Shown here: piece after piece, positions 44,281-54,132 of the stretch | Numbering within the stretch: position 1 is the first letter of the stretch | Layout of the letters: each line of letters opens with the position of its first letter | Assembly: GCF_900177415.1 (NCBI RefSeq) | Contig: NZ_FXAF01000001.1 | Span: 374,501 to 438,500 of the forward strand | DNA: 64,000 bases | Origin: Xaviernesmea oryzae | GTDB lineage: Bacteria > Pseudomonadota > Alphaproteobacteria > Rhizobiales > Rhizobiaceae | Reading direction: 5' to 3' | Program-made: the position numbers and the translations under genes | Notes under the pieces: model-generated | What the model was told of the DNA's origin: nothing | The model's database searches: none | The model's input: the letters and a program-made list of their open reading frames with translations, nothing else

Positions 44281-45888
44281 ATGATGTCTTTCTCGTTTTC
44301 CGCATTCAAACGTAAGATGCTGCTGGGCACGATCGCCGCAGCCATGGCGATGCCGCTGGCCGCCAATGTTCAAGCGGCGGATTTTAAATTCGCAGGCCCG
44401 CTCGATGCCTATACGCTCGATCCTCATGCGGTCTCGAACACGCTGATTTTCGCCGTGCTCGCCAATGTCTACGAACCGCTGGTTCGCCGCGGTGCCGACC
44501 AGAAGCTGGAACCGGCGCTTGCGACCGATTGGAAGCAGGTCGACGGCACCACCTGGGAATTCAACCTCCGCCAGGACGTCAAATTCTCGAACGGCAATCC
44601 TTTTACAGCCGATGACGTGGTCTTCTCCCTGACGCGCGGCCAGGCCGGCGGCATCAAGGCCAACCTCAATTCGATAGCCTCGATCGAGAAGGTCGACGAC
44701 TACAAGGTCCGCATCAAGACCCGCGCCGTCAATCCCATCCTGCCGAACCAGATCACCAACTGGTTCATCATGGACAAGGAATGGGCCGAGGCGAACGGTG
44801 CTGTCCAGCCGGGTTCGGCCAACAACGCCACCGAGACCTTCGCCAACCGCAACGCCATGGGGACCGGACCCTTCGTCATCAAGGAACGCGATCCGGGTGT
44901 GAAGACCGTTTTCGCCACCAATCCGGGCTGGTGGGACAAGAAGACCGGCAATATCGACAACGCCACCTTCTTCGTGATCCCGAACCCTTCCACGCGCGTC
45001 TCGGCGCTGATCTCCGGCGAAGTGGACATGATCGACGGCGTGCCGCCGCAGGATGCGGAGCGCATCGAGAAGACCGATGGACTGCGCGTGCAGGCGGGCC
45101 CGGATCTTCGCACCATCTATGTCCAGCCGGATGTCGCCCGCGACAGCCTGATCTTCGGCAGCGAAAAGACCAAGAACCCGTTCAAGGACCTGAAAGTCCG
45201 CCAGGCGATGGAGCTGGCGATCGACACGGGCGCGATCCAGAAGCGCATCATGCGCAACTATTCGGTTCCGGTCGGCCTGCCGATCGGCAAGGAGATCAAC
45301 GGCTTCGACCCGGAGCTCGGCGCACCGGTCAAGCCTGACCTCGACAAGGCCAAGGCCCTGATGAAGGAAGCCGGTTATGAGAACGGCTTCTCCGTCACGC
45401 TCGACTGCACCAACGACCGTTTCATGAACGACGAGCCGACCTGCCTTGCGGTCGCAGCCTCGCTCGCCCGCATCAACATCAAGGTCGAGCCGCGCGCCCA
45501 GGCGACCAGCCGCTGGGCCACCCAGGTCAATCCGCCGGAATACAATACCAGCCTCGCTATGCTGGGTTATTCGCCCGCGACCTATGACGCCCACATCTTC
45601 CTGACCTCGATTGCCGCGACCCGCGACCCGAAAAGCGGCCTCGGCGCCTTCAACATCGGCGGTTACTCCAATCCCGAAGTCGACAAGCTGATCGACGCGG
45701 TCGGCAAGGAGACCGATCAGGCGAAGCGCACGGATCTCATCAAGCAGGCCTTCAAGCTCATCAAGGCGGACGTCGGCTTCATTCCGCTTCACCAGCTCAA
45801 CATTCTCTGGGGCGTGAAGGACAATGTCACCGTCGTGCAGCCCGCCGACCTTGCTTACCCGCTGCGCTACTTCACGGTGAAGCAATGA
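44281..45888 (+). CDS. ABC importer 3: family-5 solute-binding protein
   Basis: A 535-residue SBP_bac_5 protein with a Sec signal (cleavage near VQA/ADF) and core VKFSNGNPFTADDVVFSLTR. TAGGAGA precedes the start at 44281; the next codon is also ATG. It heads importer 3 and is expressed behind the pathway operator at 44211. Unlike importers 1, 2 and 4, no hairpin follows; the stop overlaps the M20 gene. Confidence 0.88.
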   Translation: MMSFSFSAFKRKMLLGTIAAAMAMPLAANVQAADFKFAGPLDAYTLDPHAVSNTLIFAVLANVYEPLVRRGADQKLEPALATDWKQVDGTTWEFNLRQDVKFSNGNPFTADDVVFSLTRGQAGGIKANLNSIASIEKVDDYKVRIKTRAVNPILPNQITNWFIMDKEWAEANGAVQPGSANNATETFANRNAMGTGPFVIKERDPGVKTVFATNPGWWDKKTGNIDNATFFVIPNPSTRVSALISGEVDMIDGVPPQDAERIEKTDGLRVQAGPDLRTIYVQPDVARDSLIFGSEKTKNPFKDLKVRQAMELAIDTGAIQKRIMRNYSVPVGLPIGKEINGFDPELGAPVKPDLDKAKALMKEAGYENGFSVTLDCTNDRFMNDEPTCLAVAASLARINIKVEPRAQATSRWATQVNPPEYNTSLAMLGYSPATYDAHIFLTSIAATRDPKSGLGAFNIGGYSNPEVDKLIDAVGKETDQAKRTDLIKQAFKLIKADVGFIPLHQLNILWGVKDNVTVVQPADLAYPLRYFTVKQ

Positions 45889-47054
45889 GCATTGCCGCCG
45901 GTATCATGAAGCAGGACATTACGAAGCAGCTCGCCGGACTTGTGTCCTTCCCGACGGTCAGCGCCGTTTCGAACCTCGACCTGATCAAGTATGTCGAAGA
46001 CCAGACCGCTCCCTTCGGGGGGCGCGTCCGGCGTTTTTCCAATGCCGAAGGCGACAAGGCGAATGTGCTTGTCAGCATCGGGCCGGAAACGCCCGGCGGC
46101 ATCATCTTCAGCGGTCATACCGACGTCGTACCCACCGAAGGCCAGGCCTGGACCGGCGATCCCTGGACGCTCAGGGAAGCGAATGGCCGGCTGGTCGGCC
46201 GGGGCGCGACCGACATGAAGGGATTTCTCGCCTGCTGTCTCGCCGCCGCACCCGGCATTGCGAAAAAGAACCTCAAGAAACCGATCCATCTCGCCTTCTC
46301 CTATGACGAGGAGGTGGGCTGCACCGGCGTCGGCAGCATGGCGGAATGGGTGGGACAAAGCGACCTGAAACCGCGTCTCGCCGTCATCGGCGAAGCGACC
46401 GGCATGGATCTGATCGCCGCCCACAAGGGCGGGCTGATCGGCTGGTGCCGCATCAAGGGCAAGCCGGGCCACTCTTCCCAGCCTGACCGTTACGTCAATG
46501 CGGTCATGGCTGCCGGTGACATGATCGCCGAGATCAACCGCATCCGCGAGGACATGCGCAACGGTCCGCAGTTCGAGGGGCTCGACCCGCCCTACTCGAC
46601 CATTCAGGTCAACGTCATCAAAGGCGGCCTTCACGGCAACATCGTTTCCGAAAGCTGCGAGTTCTTCTGGGAGATGCGCATCATTCCGGGCCAGAGCGAC
46701 ATGGCGGTGCTGGAGCACATGAGACGCTTCGCATCCGAACAGCTCGAACCGGCGATGAAGGCGGTCGATCCGGAATGCGGCATCGCCTTCGATGTGCAGG
46801 CGCGCATTCCCGGCCTGAAGCCGAACGACGATCCGGCACTCGACAAGGAGCTCCTGACGCTTCTCGGACGAACGGAACCTCGCTATGTTCCCTACGGCAC
46901 GGAAGCGGGTATCTTCCAGATCGCCGGCGTCCCATCGGTCGTCATCGGTCCGGGCGATATCGCCGACGCGCACCAGCCGGACGAGTCGGTTGCGATTTCC
47001 GAGCTCGAACGCTGCGTCGCCTTTCTCGACCAGCTCGGGGATACCTGCTGCTGA
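45885..47054 (+). CDS. M20-family amidohydrolase (ArgE/acetylornithine deacetylase-like)
   Basis: A 389-residue zinc hydrolase with the M20 ligand set: SGHTDVVP, GRGATDMKG, YDEEVGC (general base Glu), GEATGMD and DAHQPDES. It resembles ArgE, which removes an N-acyl group from an amino acid. It lies inside importer 3, so it likely cleaves the imported compound, for example an N-acyl amino acid or dipeptide. In this setting an indoleacetyl-amino acid conjugate is a tempting but untested substrate. The start overlaps the binding-protein stop. Confidence 0.85.
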   Translation: MSIAAGIMKQDITKQLAGLVSFPTVSAVSNLDLIKYVEDQTAPFGGRVRRFSNAEGDKANVLVSIGPETPGGIIFSGHTDVVPTEGQAWTGDPWTLREANGRLVGRGATDMKGFLACCLAAAPGIAKKNLKKPIHLAFSYDEEVGCTGVGSMAEWVGQSDLKPRLAVIGEATGMDLIAAHKGGLIGWCRIKGKPGHSSQPDRYVNAVMAAGDMIAEINRIREDMRNGPQFEGLDPPYSTIQVNVIKGGLHGNIVSESCEFFWEMRIIPGQSDMAVLEHMRRFASEQLEPAMKAVDPECGIAFDVQARIPGLKPNDDPALDKELLTLLGRTEPRYVPYGTEAGIFQIAGVPSVVIGPGDIADAHQPDESVAISELERCVAFLDQLGDTCC

Positions 47055-47064
47055 GGATTTCGTA

Positions 47065-48036
47065 GTGCTGAATTATGCCGCGTCACGGATCGTACAGACG
47101 ATCATCGTCCTGCTCGTGATCAGCTTCATCGCCTTCCTGCTGGTCGCCAATATCGGCGACCCCCTGGCGGCGCTTCTCTCCGCGGACGCGACCGTCAACG
47201 AGCGCATGGAACTGATCGCCAGGCTTGGCGTCGACCAGCCGCTAGGGACGCGCTTCCTGCATTTTCTCGGCAATCTCCTGCAGGGCGATTTCGGCATGTC
47301 CTACCGCACGCAGGATCCGGTCGCCAATCTGATCGCCGAACGCCTGCCGGCCACGATCGAGCTCGCCTTCGTCAGCCTGCTGATCACCATTCTGGTCGGA
47401 GTGCCGGCGGGCATTTACTGCGGCGTCCACCCGAATTCGCTGTTCGGCCGCTTCATCATGCTGATTTCGACGGCCGGCATCACCTTGCCGAATTTCGTCG
47501 TCGGCCTGCTGCTGATCGCCGTCTTTTCCGTGCAGCTCGGCCTGCTTCCGTCCTTCGGGCGCGGCACGGTCGTCGATCTCGGCTTCTGGACCACGGGCCT
47601 GCTCTCCGTTTCCGGCTGGCGGGCGATCATCCTGCCGGCCGCGACGCTCTCCACCTTCCAGGTCGCCTTCATCATCCGCATGCTGCGCACGCAGCTCATG
47701 GAAGTCGGCCAGAGCGAGCATATCCGCTTCGCTCGTGCCCGTGGCCTGTCGGAAGCACGCATCTGGTATGTCTACGCCATCAAGAACACGCTCTTGCCGG
47801 TCATCACCATGCTCGGCCTGCAGCTCGGCAATATCATCGCCTTCTCCGTGGTGACGGAAAACGTCTTCGCATGGCCGGGCCTCGGTTCGCTCTTCCTGCA
47901 ATCGATCCAGGCCGCCGACATTCCGGTCATCGCCATCTACCTGATCTTCGTCGGCCTGGTCTTCATGATCATCAATCTCATCGTCGAGCTGCTTTATCCT
48001 CTGATCGACGCCCGCGTGTTGAGGAGGCAATCATGA
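47065..48036 (+). CDS. ABC importer 3: DppB-type permease (GTG start)
   Basis: A 323-residue permease. The first plausible codon is the GTG at 47065, giving VLNYAASRIVQTIIVLL (first TM), with GAGG upstream; the longer open frame covers the M20 gene and is a shadow. EAA region: ARGLSEARIWYVYAIKNTLLP. The stop overlaps the next start. Confidence 0.85.
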   Translation: MLNYAASRIVQTIIVLLVISFIAFLLVANIGDPLAALLSADATVNERMELIARLGVDQPLGTRFLHFLGNLLQGDFGMSYRTQDPVANLIAERLPATIELAFVSLLITILVGVPAGIYCGVHPNSLFGRFIMLISTAGITLPNFVVGLLLIAVFSVQLGLLPSFGRGTVVDLGFWTTGLLSVSGWRAIILPAATLSTFQVAFIIRMLRTQLMEVGQSEHIRFARARGLSEARIWYVYAIKNTLLPVITMLGLQLGNIIAFSVVTENVFAWPGLGSLFLQSIQAADIPVIAIYLIFVGLVFMIINLIVELLYPLIDARVLRRQS

Positions 48037-48977
48037 CGCCTGTCGTTAACACGCCGTCCGTTCCGGCAGCACGCCGCAGCCGTCTGTCGAAACTCCTGCG
48101 CGCCATGCGCAGGGCGCCAGGCCCGACCTTCTGCGCTTTCATCATCTTCGCGCTGCTCATCTACGCATTCGTGACGCCGCTGGTCTCGCTGAACCCGTTC
48201 GAATTCTCCGGCATGTCGGTGATGGACAGCTTCATTCCACCCATGTGGATGGCCGACGGCATGCCGGACTTCCCTTTGGGCACCGACGACCAGGGCCGCA
48301 ATCTTCTGACGGCGATGGCCTATGGCATGCGCACCTCGATCATCGTCGGCTTCCTGTCGGTCATCATCGGCCTCGTGCTCGGCGGCAGCCTGGGCCTCAT
48401 CGCCGGCTTCGTCGGCGGCAAGGTGGACGCCTTCATCATGCGCGTCGCCGATGTCCAGCTCGCCTACCCGGCCCTCCTGCTCGCCATGATCATCGACGGC
48501 GCAGCCCGTGCTGCGCTGGGTGCCGAGCGCAGCGTCACGACCGCCATCACCATCGTGGTCCTGTCGATCGGCATCGCCTTCTGGGTGCAATATGCGCGTA
48601 CCATCCGCTCCTCTGTGATGATCGAACGCGACCAGGATTATGTCTCGGCGGCCCGCATCACCGGCCGCAGCAATCTTTCCATCATCGTGCTGCATATCCT
48701 GCCGAACGTCATGGCGCCGGTGCTGGTCATAGCCACCATCAACCTCGGCATCGCCATCATCACCGAAGCGACGCTGAGCTTCCTCGGCATCGGCATTCCG
48801 GTCACCTCGCCGTCGCTCGGCACGCTGATCCGCAACGGCAACAACTTCCTGCAATCCGGCGAATGGTGGATATCCGTCTGGCCCTGCCTCGTGCTCGTCG
48901 CCTTCGTCGTCTCGGTCAACATCCTCGGCGACCACCTGCGCGATGTCTACAATCCGCGACTGAGAGGCCGCTCATGA
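48033..48977 (+). CDS. ABC importer 3: DppC-type permease
   Basis: A 314-residue permease with PLGTDDQGRNLL and EAA loop AARITGRSNLSIIVLHILPN. It starts at the ATG 48033 with GAGGAGG upstream, coupled to the DppB stop. Its stop overlaps the DppD start. Confidence 0.87.
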   Translation: MTPVVNTPSVPAARRSRLSKLLRAMRRAPGPTFCAFIIFALLIYAFVTPLVSLNPFEFSGMSVMDSFIPPMWMADGMPDFPLGTDDQGRNLLTAMAYGMRTSIIVGFLSVIIGLVLGGSLGLIAGFVGGKVDAFIMRVADVQLAYPALLLAMIIDGAARAALGAERSVTTAITIVVLSIGIAFWVQYARTIRSSVMIERDQDYVSAARITGRSNLSIIVLHILPNVMAPVLVIATINLGIAIITEATLSFLGIGIPVTSPSLGTLIRNGNNFLQSGEWWISVWPCLVLVAFVVSVNILGDHLRDVYNPRLRGRS

Positions 48978-49954
48978 CGACACCGCTTCTCGACGTCCGC
49001 GACCTGACCGTCACCATCAATCGCGACGGCCACCTGATCACCGCTCTCGACAAGGTCTCGTTCTCGGTCAATCCGGGCGAGGTGCTCGGCATCGTCGGCG
49101 AATCCGGCGCAGGCAAGTCGATCACCGGCGCTGCGATCATCGACCTCCTCGTCCCGCCCCTGAAACGCACAGGCGGCACGATCACGCTCGCCGGTGAACG
49201 CCTCGACCGGCTTTCGCCGAAGGCGATGCGCAGCGTCCGCGGCGGCAGGATCGGTTTCATCTTTCAGGACCCGATGACCAGCCTCAACCCGGTCATATCC
49301 ATCGGCCGTCAGCTCTGCGACACGATCGAGGCGCATCTGAAGATCGGCGGCGAAAAGACGAAAAGGAAAGCGCTCGAATGGATCGAGCGCGTCGGCCTGC
49401 CGAACCCTGAGGTGCAGTTCAGGCGTTATCCGCATCAGCTTTCTGGCGGCATGCGGCAGCGCATCGTCATCGCGCTCGCGCTTTGCGCCAACCCGGCGCT
49501 GGTCATCGCCGACGAACCGACCACGGCGCTCGATGTCTCGGTCCAGGCGCATATCCTGCAGCTCATGCGCGACCTCCATCGCGAGAGCAGGGCAAGCATG
49601 ATGCTGATCACCCATGATCTCGGTGTCATCGCCAAGATGGCCGATCGCGTGGCGGTGCTTTATGCCGGCCGCGTAGCGGAGATCAGCACTGTCGGCGAAC
49701 TCTTCAACGCGCCGAAACACCCTTATACGCGTGGCCTGATCCGGGCCACTCCTATGCCTTCGGCCGATGGCGAAGTGCGGCTGGACCAGATTCCGGGCGC
49801 CATGCCGGGGCTTGGAGCCGTCCCGCCGGGCTGCGCTTTCAATCCACGCTGTTTCAAGGCGGAAGGCGACTGCCGCGCGGCGATCCCGCCGCTGACCACG
49901 GAGGAAAGCGCTGCGTTTTCCTGTTTCCACCCGTTGGAAAGGGAAACTGCATGA
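48974..49954 (+). CDS. ABC importer 3: DppD-type ATPase
   Basis: A 326-residue ABC ATPase: Walker A GESGAGKSI, signature LSGGMRQRIVIALAL, Walker B LVIADEPTTALD, H-loop LITHDLG, and the cysteine-rich oligopeptide C-terminus (CAFNPRCFKAEGDC). The start at 48974 is coupled to the DppC stop; an upstream in-frame extension of 243 codons is a shadow. It is intact, unlike the importer 2 homologue. Confidence 0.9.
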   Translation: MTTPLLDVRDLTVTINRDGHLITALDKVSFSVNPGEVLGIVGESGAGKSITGAAIIDLLVPPLKRTGGTITLAGERLDRLSPKAMRSVRGGRIGFIFQDPMTSLNPVISIGRQLCDTIEAHLKIGGEKTKRKALEWIERVGLPNPEVQFRRYPHQLSGGMRQRIVIALALCANPALVIADEPTTALDVSVQAHILQLMRDLHRESRASMMLITHDLGVIAKMADRVAVLYAGRVAEISTVGELFNAPKHPYTRGLIRATPMPSADGEVRLDQIPGAMPGLGAVPPGCAFNPRCFKAEGDCRAAIPPLTTEESAAFSCFHPLERETA

Positions 49955-50958
49955 GCGCACAGGATTTTCTCACCCTCAACCATGTGAGCAAGGTCTATCG
50001 CCGCAATCAGAGCCTTCTGGAGCGGTTGAAAAAGACCGATACCGGCGGCACCAAAGCGGTCAGCGACGTCAGCCTCACCGTCCGGCATGGCGAAACCGTG
50101 GGCCTCGTCGGAGAAAGCGGCTGCGGCAAATCCACGCTGGCCCGCCTCGTCTCCGGCCTCATGGAGCCGACGTCCGGCGAGATCGCCTTCCGCAAGGATG
50201 GAGCCGGAAGGACGCCGCGCCTGCAGATGATCTTTCAGGATCCCTATTCCTCGCTGAACGGCCGCTGGACGATCGAGGATATCATTGCCGAACCGATCCG
50301 TGTCCATAAGCTGCGCCGGGGCCGCGCGGCGATCCGCGCCCGCGTCGACGAACTGCTGACCCAGGTCGGCCTGTCCCCGGCGGATGCGGAGAAGTATCCG
50401 CAGGAATTTTCGGGCGGCCAGCGCCAGCGAATCTGCATCGCCCGCGCGCTCGCGGGCGAACCGGAATTCCTGATCCTCGACGAACCTACCTCGGCGCTCG
50501 ACGTGTCCGTCCAGGACCAGATCCTCAACCTTTTGCGCGACCTGCAAAAGAACCTGGCGCTGACCAGCCTGTTCATCACCCACAATCTCTCGGTCGTGCG
50601 GATCATGGCCGATCGGATCGGCGTCATGTATCTCGGCGAACTGGTCGAGGAGGCCCCTTCGGAAGAGCTCTTCCTCAGGCCCCGCCATCCCTATACGCGC
50701 CTCCTGATCGATGCGGCCCCGGATATGGATACTTCCGACCGCTCACTGCATCCGATCGCCGGAGAGCTGCCGAACCCGGCCTTTCCGCCCTCCGGCTGCC
50801 GCTTCCATACCCGCTGTCCCTTCGCCAAGGACATCTGCCGCAACACGGCACCGCCGCAGAAAACGGCCGGAACCGGCGGCATGTTCCGCTGCCATTTCGA
50901 TCTCGAACTGTCGAACGCGCAGGCTATCCCACCGGCCTCCAAGGCCAGGACCGCCTGA
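49951..50958 (+). CDS. ABC importer 3: DppF-type ATPase
   Basis: A 335-residue ABC ATPase: [35 protein letters not shown], and a C-terminal [14 protein letters not shown] extension. Its start overlaps the DppD stop. It completes importer 3; the second M20 gene follows after 18 bp. Confidence 0.9.
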   Translation: MSAQDFLTLNHVSKVYRRNQSLLERLKKTDTGGTKAVSDVSLTVRHGETVGLVGESGCGKSTLARLVSGLMEPTSGEIAFRKDGAGRTPRLQMIFQDPYSSLNGRWTIEDIIAEPIRVHKLRRGRAAIRARVDELLTQVGLSPADAEKYPQEFSGGQRQRICIARALAGEPEFLILDEPTSALDVSVQDQILNLLRDLQKNLALTSLFITHNLSVVRIMADRIGVMYLGELVEEAPSEELFLRPRHPYTRLLIDAAPDMDTSDRSLHPIAGELPNPAFPPSGCRFHTRCPFAKDICRNTAPPQKTAGTGGMFRCHFDLELSNAQAIPPASKARTA

Positions 50959-50976
50959 AATTCCGAGGAAGCCCCG

Positions 50977-52374
50977 ATGACGACTGCCCCCACCCGCCAG
51001 GCGACGATCGACAAGGCTGTGGGTTATCTCGATGACGGCTCGTTAGAGGCGGCGCTCCGCAAGCGGGTAGCCATTCCATCCGCCAGCCGCGTCGCTGCGA
51101 ACAAGCCGGATCTTTGGCGCTACGTGACCGAGGATATGCAGCCCTTCTTCGAACGGCTCGGCTTCGCCACGAAGATCTACGAGAACGAGTTGGCCCCTGG
51201 CCCCTTCCTGCTCGCAGAACGGATCGAGGACCCGAGCTTTACGACCGTCCTGCAATACGGCCATGGCGATGTCGTTGCAGGACTCGATGGCCAATGGGAA
51301 GAAGGTCTCTCTCCTTTCGATATGACCGAGAAGAACGGCTCCTGGTACGGCCGCGGAACCGCCGACAACAAGGGCCAGCATGCGGTGAACCTCGCCGCGA
51401 TCGAGGCGCTGCTGGCGGTCAAGGGCTCCCTCGGCTTCAATCTCAAATACCTGATCGAGATGGGCGAAGAATCCGGCTCGCTTGGGCTGGAAGAAATGTG
51501 CGCCGCTCATAGGGATGAGCTGAAGGCGGACGTCTTCATCGCTTCGGATGGCCCGCGCCTCGCTCTCGACCGGCCGACCATTTTCCTCGGCGCCCGCGGC
51601 GGCATGTCCTTCCATCTGGAGATCAATGCGCGGGAAAGTTTCCAGCACTCAGGTAATTGGGGCGGCATCCTCTCCAATCCCGGCATCGAGCTCTGCCACG
51701 CCATCACCGCACTGGTGGACCGCGCGGGCAGGATCAGGGTACGCGAGATGACGCCCGGCTCGATCCCGAAAAACGTTCGTGCCGCGCTGAAGGATTGCAG
51801 GATCACTCCCGCTGCCGGTGACCCGCCGATCGAGCCCTGGTGGGGCGAGCCGGGGCTGACGCCGGAGGAGAAGGTCTTCGCCTGGAGTTCTTTCGAGGTG
51901 ATGGAGATGGAATGCGGCAACCTCGCCCAGCCACTCTACGCCATCCCGCCAAAGGCCCGCGCCCGCGTGCAGCTCCGCTTTCCGGTCGGCGTCGATCCGG
52001 ATGCAGTCGTCCCGGCTGTCCGCAAGGCGCTGAAGGATGCCGGTTACGACCGGGTCGTGGTCAAAGACCCGACTGACGCGATTTTCCTCGCGAGCCGCCT
52101 CGATCCGGATCATCCCTGGGTCAAACGTGTCGTCGCCTCGATCGAAACGACGCTGGGCGCTCCGCCTGCTATCTTGCCTAACTTGGGCGGCTCGCTGCCG
52201 AACAATATCTTCTCCGACCTGCTCGGCCTGCCGACCATCTGGATCCCGCATTCCTATCCCGGCTGTCTGCAGCACGCTGCGAACGAGCACCTGCCGATTT
52301 CGATCGTCCGCGAGGGACTGGCGATGATGGCGGGACTCTACTGGGATATCGGCGAGACTGGCGAAGGGGTCTGA
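50977..52374 (+). CDS. M20-family peptidase/deacetylase (second of importer 3 operon)
   Basis: A 465-residue M20 hydrolase, longer than the one at 45885 and of the carboxypeptidase/dipeptidase branch. Ligand motifs: YGHGDVV, GRGTADNKGQH, EMGEESGS, ASDGPR and a late LQHAANEH. It probably releases amino acids from the transported substrate in the cytoplasm. Two M20 enzymes in one importer operon suggest a substrate with two amide bonds or a range of conjugates. It converges on the amidohydrolase gene with 20 bp between stops. Confidence 0.85.
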   Translation: MTTAPTRQATIDKAVGYLDDGSLEAALRKRVAIPSASRVAANKPDLWRYVTEDMQPFFERLGFATKIYENELAPGPFLLAERIEDPSFTTVLQYGHGDVVAGLDGQWEEGLSPFDMTEKNGSWYGRGTADNKGQHAVNLAAIEALLAVKGSLGFNLKYLIEMGEESGSLGLEEMCAAHRDELKADVFIASDGPRLALDRPTIFLGARGGMSFHLEINARESFQHSGNWGGILSNPGIELCHAITALVDRAGRIRVREMTPGSIPKNVRAALKDCRITPAAGDPPIEPWWGEPGLTPEEKVFAWSSFEVMEMECGNLAQPLYAIPPKARARVQLRFPVGVDPDAVVPAVRKALKDAGYDRVVVKDPTDAIFLASRLDPDHPWVKRVVASIETTLGAPPAILPNLGGSLPNNIFSDLLGLPTIWIPHSYPGCLQHAANEHLPISIVREGLAMMAGLYWDIGETGEGV

Positions 52375-52394
52375 AGCCGGAACCAGCCTTTTCA

Positions 52395-53621
52395 TCACCC
52401 GCGTTTTATAAATACGCCGTCCTTCATGATCATCGGCAGGTGCGCGCCCTGTCTGGTCAGGAGCGAGATGTCCTTGAGCGGATCGCCGTCGACGACGATG
52501 AGGTCCGCGAAGGCGCCGGGCGCGACGCAGCCGATCTGCCCTTCCATCCGCAACAGCTTCGCCGCCACAAAGGTCGCCGCGGCGATCACTTCATGGGTGG
52601 GAAGAACACGGGAGCGGATGACGAATTCTTCCGACTGGTGGCGATGCATCTCGCCGAGCAGATCCGTCCCGAAAGCCATGGAGAGCCCCGCTTCGCGCAT
52701 GATCGCAAGCGATTCCATGCCGGCAAGCCGCACCGAATCCACCTTGGCGATCGATGCGGGCGGCAGGCCGAGCGCCGGACCCTCGACGCTGAGTTTCTCG
52801 TAGGTCACCAGCGTCGGCACGGCGATGCAGCCGCTCTCGACGGCGAGCTTCGCCGTCTCTGGTGCGATCAGGTTGCAATGTTCCAGTGAGTGGATGCCGC
52901 ATTCGATCGCCCGGCGGATCGCCTTGTCCGTATAAAGATGCGCAGCAACATAGGTGCCGGCATTCTCCGCCTCCTCGACGGCTGCCATCAATTCCTCGCG
53001 CGAAAAGCCGAGGAAGTGAATGGGATCGGTCGGCGAGGCGATGCCGCCATTCGCCATGACCTTGATGAAATGGGCGCCGGACTTGAGTTCCTCGCGAGCC
53101 GCTTTGCGAACCTCCGGCACGCCATCGCAGATCCGGCCGAGATTGCCGAGCGTGTGGCCGGTCTTCGGCGCCGGCGTGTCGTCATAGGGGCCGCGATAGT
53201 CGGTATGGCCGCCGGATTGGGACAGCGCCTTGCCGCAGATATTGAGCCGCGGCGTCGGCCATGGCGCTTCGGCTGCGGCCGCAGCGAGGCCGGATGTCGC
53301 ACCGCCGAGATCGCGAACGGTGGTGAAGCCGCGCATCAGCATCTCGCCCATGATCTTGAAGGCGCGCACGGTGACGACCGGATCGGGCAGCTTCGCGTTC
53401 TGGCCGAGATTGGCCATGCCGGCGATGACATGCACATGCGCATCGATGAGGCCCGGCATCAGCGTGCGGCCGGCGAGATCGATCCGCTCGGCGCTCTCGC
53501 TTCTGACCGATGGCCCCACCTCGCGAATGATATTGCCTTCGATGAGCACGCTTGCGGGCTCGCCGGCCTCGGGGCTTGTTCCGTCGACGATGCGGGCGTT
53601 TTCGAAAAGATAGGCGGTCAC
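52395..53621 (-). CDS. Amidohydrolase-superfamily protein (imidazolonepropionase/prolidase-like)
   Basis: A 408-residue metal amidohydrolase: DAHVHVIAG (HxH), Lys in FIKVMANGGI, His in AAHLYTD and LEHCN, and Asp in FGTDLLGEMH, a full binuclear metal set. This branch hydrolyses dipeptides or cyclic amides. It is the last gene of the GntR/importer 4 operon, 12 bp after the GAF gene. Confidence 0.85.
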   Translation of the reverse strand: MTAYLFENARIVDGTSPEAGEPASVLIEGNIIREVGPSVRSESAERIDLAGRTLMPGLIDAHVHVIAGMANLGQNAKLPDPVVTVRAFKIMGEMLMRGFTTVRDLGGATSGLAAAAAEAPWPTPRLNICGKALSQSGGHTDYRGPYDDTPAPKTGHTLGNLGRICDGVPEVRKAAREELKSGAHFIKVMANGGIASPTDPIHFLGFSREELMAAVEEAENAGTYVAAHLYTDKAIRRAIECGIHSLEHCNLIAPETAKLAVESGCIAVPTLVTYEKLSVEGPALGLPPASIAKVDSVRLAGMESLAIMREAGLSMAFGTDLLGEMHRHQSEEFVIRSRVLPTHEVIAAATFVAAKLLRMEGQIGCVAPGAFADLIVVDGDPLKDISLLTRQGAHLPMIMKDGVFIKRG

Positions 53622-53633
53622 GGTTGTTCCTCG

Positions 53634-54122
53634 TCAGGCGGTGGGAGGGATGTTGCCGCGGCGGGCTTCGAGGAAGGCCGGGATCAGGAGCGGCGCGAAC
53701 CGCCGCGCGATCCCGACATGCTCCTCAGTGTAGAAGAACTCCTCGTCCAGCAGATTGATCGTGCCGATCGTCTCGCCGTCATAGACGACGGGAATGTTGA
53801 TCGCCGATCCGAGCCCGAGACTTTCGATGAGTTCGTGGTCGAAGAAGGCCCATTTGATGGCCTCGCGATCGCGGCCGAGAAACGGCTGCTGCCGGCGCAG
53901 CACCAGGTCGCCCCAGGGCGTCACCCCCATCGGCTTGCGGCCGAAGACCGGGTAGACGTCCGGCATGTTTGAATAGACGCGCGCCACTTCGTCGCCGTCC
54001 TTGTAGAGCAAGGTCAGCAGTTTGTGCCCCACACGGCGGGCAAGGGCGGCATCCAATGCGTCGTAGAAGAAATTCGGCTGGCCGGGCTCGGCGAGAAGTT
54101 CGACAAGATCTTCGATCATCAT
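53634..54122 (-). CDS. GAF-domain protein
   Basis: A 162-residue protein made almost entirely of one GAF domain (VARVYSNMPDVYPV, INIPVVYDGETIGTINLLDE). GAGGG precedes the start at 54122; the second codon is also ATG. No output domain is present, so it may sense a ligand for another protein or be an enzyme of the free-Met-sulfoxide-reductase type, though the required Cys set is not evident. It lies between DppF and the amidohydrolase in the importer 4 operon. Confidence 0.75.
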   Translation of the reverse strand: MMIEDLVELLAEPGQPNFFYDALDAALARRVGHKLLTLLYKDGDEVARVYSNMPDVYPVFGRKPMGVTPWGDLVLRRQQPFLGRDREAIKWAFFDHELIESLGLGSAINIPVVYDGETIGTINLLDEEFFYTEEHVGIARRFAPLLIPAFLEARRGNIPPTA

Positions 54123-54132
54123 GAAACCCTCT

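Noticed and set aside
48245..48973. N-terminal extension of the importer 3 DppD ATPase
   Set aside because: The 243 extra codons are His/Arg-rich shadow of the DppC gene; the ATPase homology begins just after the coupled ATG at 48974.
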